A DNA stretch of 64,000 nucleotides, from positions 2,998,471 through 3,062,470 of the forward strand of contig NZ_BDFO01000001.1 of assembly GCF_001748245.1 (NCBI RefSeq), given 5' to 3'. This document shows positions 57,799 through 64,000 of this stretch, piece by piece. Position numbers and translations under genes: made by a program. How positions within the stretch are numbered: position 1 is the stretch's first letter; the number at the start of each line of letters is the position of its first letter. Below the pieces are notes generated by a model, which was not told where the DNA came from, searched no databases, and saw nothing but the letters and a program-made list of their open reading frames with translations. The stretch is from Oligoflexus tunisiensis. Its GTDB lineage: Bacteria; Bdellovibrionota_B; Oligoflexia; Oligoflexales; Oligoflexaceae.

Positions 57799-58521
57799 TC
57801 ATGAACGGACGCTGGGGCGCGTGTTCAATCGCCGCGAACGCTTGGGCGGCATTCCTTCCGGTCGGGGGCGCAGGATTTCATAACTCGGGCACAGATCACT
57901 CAGGATGCATTGATCACAGAGCGGCTTCAAAGCTTTGCAGGTCTGCCGACCATGGACTATGAAGTACCGATGTTGTCCATGCTGATACCTGGGATCGATG
58001 ATTTGCAGAAGCACCTTTTCAGCCTTTTCCGGTGTCGGCTCATTATGCAGTCCAAGGCGCGCCGTGACGCGAAACACGTGAGTATCGACAGCGAGAATAG
58101 GTTCACCCTCGAGTTCGCCCAACAGCACGCTGGCCGTCTTGCGTCCCACTCCCGCCAGGCTTTCCAGATCCTCGCGACGCGAAGGGACTTCTCCACCGAA
58201 ACGCTCAACTAAAATTTGACTGGTTTTATGAATGTTACGGGCTTTGGTCGGAGCCAATCCGATTCTGCGGATGAGGTTGAGAAAACCATCCGGGCCTAGA
58301 TTCAGCACGGTCTGGGGCGTGAATTCCTTTTCATAGAGGGGCCCCATCACGCTGTTGACCATGGCATCCGTATTCTTGGCAGAAAGGATCATGGAGACCA
58401 AAAGCTGATAAGGAGTCTTGTAAATGAGACCCAGCGGCGGGATAGGCGTGGCGGCTTGAAATCGATTCATGATGGCTTCAACCCGCGCCCTGAGCCTTTC
58501 CATGGATTTCGACGTGCGCAT
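57799..58521 (-). CDS. nth: Endonuclease III
   Basis: 240 residues from an ATG with a GGGGG nine bases upstream; an ATG at 58551 overlaps the preceding stop (TAATG) and would also fit coupling. DNA glycosylase/AP lyase that removes oxidised pyrimidines. HhH-GPD motif with LAGVGRKTASVLLGE (catalytic Lys) and VDTHVFRVTARLG (catalytic Asp). The 4Fe-4S cluster is complete: CKALKPLCDQCILSDLC, spacing 6-2-5. Length is a little above the E. coli enzyme because of an Arg/Pro-rich tail. It follows the diheme oxidoreductase gene and may share its transcript. Confidence 0.93.
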   Translation of the reverse strand: MRTSKSMERLRARVEAIMNRFQAATPIPPLGLIYKTPYQLLVSMILSAKNTDAMVNSVMGPLYEKEFTPQTVLNLGPDGFLNLIRRIGLAPTKARNIHKTSQILVERFGGEVPSRREDLESLAGVGRKTASVLLGELEGEPILAVDTHVFRVTARLGLHNEPTPEKAEKVLLQIIDPRYQHGQHRYFIVHGRQTCKALKPLCDQCILSDLCPSYEILRPRPEGMPPKRSRRLNTRPSVRS

Positions 58522-58550
58522 TTGGAATGCCCCCAACGTTCCTGTCCCCA

Positions 58551-60731
58551 TTACAGGGAATTCAGAAAGCGAACCAGCTGATCCCTCTCGGTCTTATTCA
58601 TTCGGGTCCTGACATATTCCTTCGATGCTTCAGCCTGCCCACCATGCCACAGAATAGCTTCCATGAGTGTGCGAGCACGGCCATCATGAAGATAGGATTC
58701 CTGCTGAGTACCATATTCAATTTTATCGGGCCCAACCTGCACGGGAGTGGTTGAAACATGCCTGGTTAAACCAGACCCCCAGAGAGGTGGAGTTCGCCAT
58801 TCCACACCCTGGGCAGACTCGCCCGGCAGTGAGCTGGCCAATTCCGGTCCCATATCGTGCAAGAGGAAATCTGAATAAGGACGAATGAGTTGATCGCGCA
58901 GTTCGGCAAAAGGATGGTTCGAGCCGGTCCTGATTTCCGGCGTGTGGCAGCCATCGCATCCGGCTTTTTTAAAGAGTGCTTCTCCTGCTATGACTTCAGG
59001 ATGATTCACATCGCGTCTTGGAGGAACGCCGGTTGTTGCAAGGTAGCTCACGATCCTGACAAGGCTTGCGGTGTCAACTTCTGGATCCACTTCTGTCCTG
59101 TCTGGAAAGATTGCCGAGCTCACGCCCATATCATCGCGGAAAGCCCCCGCAACCTGATGAAGAAGAGAGGCTTTTTCGGCCTTCCATCCAAAACGGCCAA
59201 CTCTGATAAGCCCATTTTCTGGATCTTTGACGAGACTGGCTCTCCCTGGCAAACCTTCCTGCTTGCTGATGATCGTTTGTTCATCAATAGCCTCGATAAG
59301 CCCAAGACCAATCAGCGGCGGTGTGGTTCGCGGCGAGAATTGGCGGATATTCGCCGCCGAGAATGTAAATTTTGGTTTTCTCAGTTCGAAAGCCTCACCG
59401 CTTGCGAATTGACCTTGGATTCTTTCATAAGCCACCGTCACAGTTGACTCAGGCATACCTTTGATAGCCTGCACTTGCAGGTTCGTTCCAAATGCAGGAT
59501 GAGGCATGGACTTTCGATCAGCTGTAGCTTCGCCAACTTTGAAGACCATATTGTGAATGGGCTCACCCTCCTTCGGCGGTAGCCCACGGCCATTGTTGAC
59601 ATGACAGGCAATACAGGACGTCTCGACGAAAAGCGGACCCGCTTTTCCGATAGCCTGGTCGAGTATTCCGTTGCGTTTGTCGGAATGCTCCCCGTTCTCG
59701 AAGTTTGTATGGAAGAGTCGGCGGCCTTCGACAAAAACTTGCACATTCTGTGGTGCCATATTCAGAGCAGGCTGCCCCAGCATGAATTCAAGTTCGTCGC
59801 TGGTATCCGCGGAATTGGTCAATGTACCGCCGCTGAGTGCATTGGCGGGGAGGGGGAGACCAGCCCGACCGTCGAACAGCGATTGACTCGGATTGACGCC
59901 AGTTTCCTCCCAGGCGATGACTCCTGGTTCGCTTAAACGCAAGAGCCAGGCGGGGGAATAATAGTTGGCATCCCCGCGTGGAGGTCCTCCAATACCACCA
60001 ACACCGTCTTTAGCATGGAGGTTGAACGTAAACTCCACCTCCATAAAGGCTCCGGGTTTTATCAAATCACTCCGCAGAACATGCTGGTAGAGGTAGGGGC
60101 CGTCAGGCAGGTTCTCGGAGGGACTTTTATCTTCAAAGATGCCTGACGCGAAATAGTCATTGAGAGAGGTCGCTGCCGAATAGAAATATCGACCCGTTAT
60201 TCCAGGGCGCTTAACGGCTTCACCCAGGCCGTCCATCGGCCAATTCGTAGTGATATTGAAAACGATTTCAGGGATACCAGCTCCTGACTTGTCGATGACT
60301 TCAACACCAAAGCTGCGCCGCTCGAAATAGAAGGCTGGAAAGCCCAGATAGCGGCCTATGATGGCTTTGGCAATAGGATCAGGGAATTTGGATGACTCCC
60401 GCACATGGCGTTCAGCCACTCTTGAACCAAAATATGTGTACGCAATGCCATCGACGATCTTGTTCTGACTTATTTGCCTGGCAGAGTTGCGATCATAGAG
60501 AGGGAAGAACTCCCCGTCGACTGCGACGAGAGGCTTCGTGCCAGCGCCACGACGTTCACTGTTCGGCACCGGAGCGCTTGAATCGGTGCGATGAGCTGGA
60601 CGAGGTGAATCCGTTTCGCCCATGCAGCTGATCAAGCCAGGCCCTGAGATGAATACCAGGATGAAGAATCCTGTGAACCTTGGAAAGGGATTTAACCCTG
60701 TTTTTGATGATATGAAATTTCCAATCTTCAA
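58551..60731 (-). CDS. Diheme oxidoreductase (DUF1111/DHOR) lipoprotein
   Basis: 726 residues from a TTG start with AGGAG seven bases upstream. Lipobox LISC (Cys36). Two heme motifs: CIACH at 373-377 (LFVETSCIACHVNNGRGLPP) and CDGCH at 592-596. Family segments: PPLIGLGLIEAI, GRFGWKAEKASLLHQVAGAF, PYSDFLLHDMGPELAS, WRTPPLWGSGLT, YLHDGRARTLMEAILWHGG. These are the DUF1111 'diheme oxidoreductase, putative peroxidase' blocks. The family averages about 450-500 residues; the extra N-terminal 250 are a distinct beta-rich domain. Probably a periplasmic or outer-membrane redox enzyme, perhaps oxidising a substrate released by the neighbouring glucanase, though no evidence links them beyond adjacency. 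The promoter region carries a tetranucleotide repeat and a perfect inverted repeat. Confidence 0.85.
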   Translation of the reverse strand: MKIGNFISSKTGLNPFPRFTGFFILVFISGPGLISCMGETDSPRPAHRTDSSAPVPNSERRGAGTKPLVAVDGEFFPLYDRNSARQISQNKIVDGIAYTYFGSRVAERHVRESSKFPDPIAKAIIGRYLGFPAFYFERRSFGVEVIDKSGAGIPEIVFNITTNWPMDGLGEAVKRPGITGRYFYSAATSLNDYFASGIFEDKSPSENLPDGPYLYQHVLRSDLIKPGAFMEVEFTFNLHAKDGVGGIGGPPRGDANYYSPAWLLRLSEPGVIAWEETGVNPSQSLFDGRAGLPLPANALSGGTLTNSADTSDELEFMLGQPALNMAPQNVQVFVEGRRLFHTNFENGEHSDKRNGILDQAIGKAGPLFVETSCIACHVNNGRGLPPKEGEPIHNMVFKVGEATADRKSMPHPAFGTNLQVQAIKGMPESTVTVAYERIQGQFASGEAFELRKPKFTFSAANIRQFSPRTTPPLIGLGLIEAIDEQTIISKQEGLPGRASLVKDPENGLIRVGRFGWKAEKASLLHQVAGAFRDDMGVSSAIFPDRTEVDPEVDTASLVRIVSYLATTGVPPRRDVNHPEVIAGEALFKKAGCDGCHTPEIRTGSNHPFAELRDQLIRPYSDFLLHDMGPELASSLPGESAQGVEWRTPPLWGSGLTRHVSTTPVQVGPDKIEYGTQQESYLHDGRARTLMEAILWHGGQAEASKEYVRTRMNKTERDQLVRFLNSL

Positions 60732-60755
60732 TGGTTATCTCCTGGAGTCATATCA

Positions 60756-60773
60756 GATACATTTTCATGTATC
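60756..60773. promoter_or_regulatory. Perfect inverted repeat upstream of diheme gene
   Basis: GATACATTTTCATGTATC: seven-base arms with a four-base centre, 25 bases upstream of the diheme gene start. It could be an operator for a dimeric regulator or, in the transcript, a small stem with a GAAA tetraloop near the ribosome site. Confidence 0.55.
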
Positions 60774-60801
60774 ATGTTTTTGGGATTATTCAATCTGCAC
60801 G

Positions 60802-60837
60802 TTCATTCATTCATTCATTCATTCATTCATTCATTCA
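60802..60837. repeat. Tetranucleotide microsatellite, nine TTCA copies
   Basis: Nine exact tandem copies of TTCA with no interruption, 71 bases upstream of the diheme oxidoreductase start and 174 upstream of the GH81 start. Tracts of this unit length in promoters change copy number by slipped-strand mispairing in known phase-variable genes. Confidence 0.95.
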
Positions 60838-61010
60838 GATTCGCTACCTCCAGATGACATCGTGAATTTAGGTCAATCATGAAAACAAAACAAAATGTTA
60901 GAAATTGCGGTCTGCGAACCAAGGATATAGAACTGTCCCCAGCACTCACTTGATAAGTTTTCATGACAAACAAAATAGCATTGCTTTTTTGACTGAGGGG
61001 GGATCATCAC

Positions 61011-63470
61011 ATGCCGATGAAAAACGGGTTGGGTTGGGTATTTTACGCTTGTCTCTGGGTCTGGAGTGGTGGCCTTCAGGCCCAGCTTGGAAGCTTTGCG
61101 CCAGCTCATGTATCCGGTTCGCAGGATTCGCTGGAAACATTCCAGGCGCGACGTCCTGTTAATAAAACTTCGCAAATACAAGGCCCCGTTCCATCGAACA
61201 CATGGTGGAGCAATCTTCTGGTCCGCGATGAAGTCAAGACCATGTCGCCTTTTCCGCTTTTCTATAGCTCCGCTATTCATGAATATCCCGCGGAGGGTGA
61301 AGCCTTTGGGATTGCCGTGGCGTTCAGAGGGGCCGGAAAGCCCACGGAACGCACGCAGGGCGTTACGGAATTGCCGGCTGGCAAGGTGCGGACGATAGGC
61401 TCCGATGTGCAGAGTCAATTCATGATCTGGAACAGCTCCATGCAACGCGCCTCGACCAAAAGCCGGCTTCACGCTTATGGTGACTGGCACATCGTCACAG
61501 AAACGTCGGATGCTGGCGGTCACCGGATGTACACAACCATGACCGCCGGCTCGCCTTACAGTTATTTTGAATTTCAGAATGGGCAACCGCGCATCCGCCT
61601 GAACAGTCATGGCGGGCGCATCGACATTACGAATGGTCAGGGACAGCCCATCCTGCGGGATGGCGAACAGTTTGTTGGGGATCGCATTCTGGTGCAGGTT
61701 CTGCATCCTGTCAGCCAGGAGAGCAGCCTCTGGGGCTTCTTTAGCACGGCGGGAACCCAGTGGCGCCGACAGGGGGAATATCTGGAGGTCATCATTGGAG
61801 GGAATGGAAATGAATTGAGCACGGCGCTCCTGCCGCGACGTGAGGACTTCCAACTCTTCTATCAGCATGCTTATGCGAAAATCGTGGGAACCCGGGCTTC
61901 CTATACTCATGTGGAGAAGGAGGCTCTTATCAGGACGGAATTCAGGTTTGAAACAAAGCTCACGCGACCCGAATTCAGTTCGGAAGTGCTCACAACACTT
62001 TTCCCGCACCAATACAAAAATATGCCCGCGGGAGGGCAGAATTCCCTGGGATCCTACGCCACGCTTCGGGGTTCGATGCGGCTTTGGAAAGGGTTAAGCT
62101 TCCGAACAGAACTTCAGAATCAAGGCATCCTCCTGACCCTCAACCAGCCCTCCGCATCGGTGGGCTATTCAGCCGAATTGCATCAACAGTGGATCGTCTG
62201 GGAAGACTATGTGAAGTCCGCGTTTGGCGTCGATACTTATGGGACCGGCAAAGCGCTGCAAAGAGCGGCTCAGTCGCTGGCTGTTGCCGAGGCCATTGGC
62301 ATGGACTGGCTGCATGATGAGATCGTGCAAGGGCTTTATAATGAATTCGCCGACTGGTTTACCTATAGTCCAGGTTCCGAGCCAACCTTTTGGGCGGACA
62401 ATCAGCCTTACAAGTATTTTTCAAACTATCTGCCGACACATGGCGACTGGGGACACATTGTGGGCTGGCGGGCCTCCTACGGCACGCCGGCTCTGAATGA
62501 TCATCATCTGCACTATGGTTATTGGATTCATGCGGCCGCTCTCCTGGCGAAATATCATCCTCAATTTATCAAAGACTATGGCTGGGCCGTCGAAAGCTTG
62601 ATTCGGAATATTGCGGCACCAGATCGCCAGGATCGCCAATTTCCCTACCTCCGTGCCTTTGATCCTTATTCCGGCCGCAGTTATGCCAGTGGCTTTTATT
62701 GGTTCGGCTATTATGATGGCAATGATCTCGAATCCAGCTCCGAGGCGCTCAATGCGTGGCAGGCCATTTACCAGTGGGGCCAGGTGACCGGACAAAAGCA
62801 GTATCGTGATCTTGGGCTCTATCTCTACTGGACGGAGCGATCGGCAGTCGATCAGTACTGGCTTGATGTTGATGGTGACGTTCATCATCCTGCCTATGAT
62901 TTTCCTCTGGTTGGCATCCTCCGTGAAGGCGCCTATGAGTTTAAAACTCACTGGGGTTCGCAGAACATTGAAGAGTACTTTGGCATTCAGCTGCTTCCCT
63001 TGACTCCAGCCACACTCCATATGGGTCTGAATCGGAGTTATACCCGGAAAATATGGGATTTCATGTCCCAAACCAACAGACAGGCGAAAGGCACTGATTT
63101 CGACACCTGGCATGGAACCATGCTGAATTTTCAGGCGCTGGTCGACCCGCAGGCCGCCGTGCAACGCTATCAGTTCGGTGAGATGGCGGGGCTTCCGGGG
63201 CAGGAATATAGTCCACTTCACGATCACGAGACCTGGTCCATTATTTATCATTTTATTCACAATCTGAATCAGCTTGGACGTCCCATGGCAGGCTTTCGAG
63301 CCGATGCACCGGCTTATGGAGTATTTGAAAAGCACGGGCGGTATACGTTCGTAGCTTTCAATCCCTCGCGGGATCATGCCCTAAGCGTAAATTTCCATGA
63401 TAGGAATGGATGGGTGCATACGATCAAGGATATTCCGCCCGGAGAAACGGTTTATTCGGTGAAGAATTGA
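61011..63470 (+). CDS. Secreted GH81 endo-beta-1,3-glucanase
   Basis: 819 residues with a GGGGGG about nine bases before the ATG and a signal peptide (LGWVFYACLWVWSGGLQAQ). GH81 signatures: PSNTWWSNLLVRDE near the start; the catalytic-acid block LNDHHLHYGYWIHAAALL with Asp497; and GNDLESSSEALNAWQAIYQWG with candidate nucleophile Glu574 and Glu578. The late HGTMLNFQALVDP is also family-typical. No carbohydrate-binding module is evident. It should cut laminarin or fungal and algal beta-1,3-glucan outside the cell. Divergent from the diheme oxidoreductase, with the repeat tract between. Confidence 0.92.
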   Translation: MPMKNGLGWVFYACLWVWSGGLQAQLGSFAPAHVSGSQDSLETFQARRPVNKTSQIQGPVPSNTWWSNLLVRDEVKTMSPFPLFYSSAIHEYPAEGEAFGIAVAFRGAGKPTERTQGVTELPAGKVRTIGSDVQSQFMIWNSSMQRASTKSRLHAYGDWHIVTETSDAGGHRMYTTMTAGSPYSYFEFQNGQPRIRLNSHGGRIDITNGQGQPILRDGEQFVGDRILVQVLHPVSQESSLWGFFSTAGTQWRRQGEYLEVIIGGNGNELSTALLPRREDFQLFYQHAYAKIVGTRASYTHVEKEALIRTEFRFETKLTRPEFSSEVLTTLFPHQYKNMPAGGQNSLGSYATLRGSMRLWKGLSFRTELQNQGILLTLNQPSASVGYSAELHQQWIVWEDYVKSAFGVDTYGTGKALQRAAQSLAVAEAIGMDWLHDEIVQGLYNEFADWFTYSPGSEPTFWADNQPYKYFSNYLPTHGDWGHIVGWRASYGTPALNDHHLHYGYWIHAAALLAKYHPQFIKDYGWAVESLIRNIAAPDRQDRQFPYLRAFDPYSGRSYASGFYWFGYYDGNDLESSSEALNAWQAIYQWGQVTGQKQYRDLGLYLYWTERSAVDQYWLDVDGDVHHPAYDFPLVGILREGAYEFKTHWGSQNIEEYFGIQLLPLTPATLHMGLNRSYTRKIWDFMSQTNRQAKGTDFDTWHGTMLNFQALVDPQAAVQRYQFGEMAGLPGQEYSPLHDHETWSIIYHFIHNLNQLGRPMAGFRADAPAYGVFEKHGRYTFVAFNPSRDHALSVNFHDRNGWVHTIKDIPPGETVYSVKN

Positions 63471-63480
63471 GGAATTCGCC

Positions 63481-63798
63481 TTATTTGCTGACACGAACGT
63501 TGAGTTTCATTTTAGGATGGATGGCACAGCGAATTTCGCCTTCCCCGGCCTTTGAAAATACATGACGCAGCTCGGTGCCGGCCTTTTGCACGCCCAGGTT
63601 GAATTTCATGACCTCGCTGGTCGTGAAAACATTATGGGGAGTGTCATCATCGTTCTTGAAGACGATGGTGTCCCCGGGGTGGATAACGATCTTGCTCCTG
63701 GAGAACTGCCGACCTTTTTGCGTGATGACGTGATCCTTGGCCCAGAGGGTGGGGCACACGAGGAACAGAGCCAATGTTGCTGAAATTCCATGGGACAT
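63481..63798 (-). CDS. Secreted cupredoxin
   Basis: 105 residues: signal peptide SATLALFLVCPTLWA, then a plastocyanin-like domain. Copper ligands fit a type 1 site: His55 (TPHNVF), Cys91, His94 and Met97 (CAIHPKM). Small blue-copper electron carrier for the periplasm. GAGAGGGAAATC precedes the ATG. It follows a cytochrome c peroxidase-like gene by 15 bp, which makes it the likely electron donor for that enzyme. Confidence 0.87.
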   Translation of the reverse strand: MSHGISATLALFLVCPTLWAKDHVITQKGRQFSRSKIVIHPGDTIVFKNDDDTPHNVFTTSEVMKFNLGVQKAGTELRHVFSKAGEGEIRCAIHPKMKLNVRVSK

Positions 63799-63813
63799 GA
63801 TTTCCCTCTCAAG

Positions 63814-64000
63814 CTATCGCGGCAGGATCGGAAGGACGACCGATTTGTCCGCACTGGTCAGGGTTTTTAAAAAGGACAAAAGATCGGCTTTTTCCTGGCT
63901 TGTTAAACCCAGTGGACGCACGTCTTCGGCCTGGCTCAAACGCCTGGCCTTGCCGCCCTGATCATAAAATTCGATAACGTCGACCAGCGTCGCAATACTG
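63814..64000 (-). CDS. Cytochrome c peroxidase/MauG family, C-terminal end only
   Basis: The last 62 residues of a gene that begins beyond the window. The sequence IATLVDVIEFYDQGG, then VRPLGLTSQEKADLLSFLKTLTS, is the usual C-terminus of the diheme cytochrome c peroxidase/MauG family. No heme motif falls in the visible part. Same strand as, and 15 bp before, the cupredoxin gene; probably one operon. Confidence 0.7.
   Translation of the reverse strand, partial: SIATLVDVIEFYDQGGKARRLSQAEDVRPLGLTSQEKADLLSFLKTLTSADKSVVLPILPR

Overview
The window looks like part of the chromosome of a Gram-negative, heterotrophic, probably predatory or polymer-degrading soil or aquatic bacterium. The density of secreted c-type cytochromes and lipoproteins, DKNYY-repeat lipoproteins, a lectin-like lipoprotein, a 7TM-DISM/CheA-like kinase and an ICL2-type isocitrate lyase suggests the Bdellovibrionota/Oligoflexia side of the former Deltaproteobacteria. 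That placement is inference from gene content. I see no rRNA, tRNA, CRISPR array, insertion sequence or phage module.

Layout. 1-3.6 kb: small secreted proteins, a diheme cytochrome-like protein, and a two-gene unit of a lipoprotein and a secreted copper-monooxygenase-like protein. 3.9-8.1 kb: glyoxylate shunt operon (malate synthase, long isocitrate lyase). 8.3-12.8 kb: acyl-CoA block with glutaryl-CoA dehydrogenase diverging from a fused 2-oxoacid dehydrogenase E1 and an acyltransferase. 13-15.6 kb: a 55-residue peptide gene, a TTC38-like TPR protein and a DUF2382 stress protein. 16-21 kb: a GC-rich block with LctP-type permease, small membrane protein, gamma-glutamyltransferase-like enzyme and sorbosone dehydrogenase-like protein. 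21.2-24.1 kb: large sensor protein.

24.1-33.0 kb is the clearest functional unit: an AraC regulator diverging from a self-contained fructose-type PTS (EIIC, EIIB, and an HPr-EI-EIIA fusion), followed by a secreted GH38 alpha-mannosidase. It reads as a mannoside capture, uptake and phosphorylation locus. 33-44 kb is mostly exported proteins (monoheme lipoprotein, lectin-like lipoprotein, sphingomyelinase-like hydrolase, DKNYY lipoprotein, RoxA/peroxidase-like diheme protein, a possible clan CD peptidase) plus a CHASE4-HAMP adenylate cyclase.

44.2-46.8 kb carries a rifamycin phosphotransferase (rph), lower in GC than its surroundings and very like Firmicutes enzymes. 46.9-52.1 kb: oxidoreductase, YkgJ-type cysteine-cluster protein, and a LysR regulator diverging from metE. 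52.2-58.5 kb: TetR regulator diverging from a RetSat/CrtI-like FAD enzyme, two exported proteins, a MaoC-like protein and endonuclease III. 58.6-64 kb: a diheme oxidoreductase lipoprotein diverging from a secreted GH81 beta-1,3-glucanase across a promoter region with a nine-copy TTCA repeat and an 18-bp perfect inverted repeat, then a cupredoxin and the end of a cytochrome c peroxidase.

Overall theme: extracytoplasmic attack on polysaccharides (GH38, GH81, monooxygenase-like protein) with periplasmic redox proteins, and central carbon routes for acetate, lysine/glutarate and branched 2-oxoacids.
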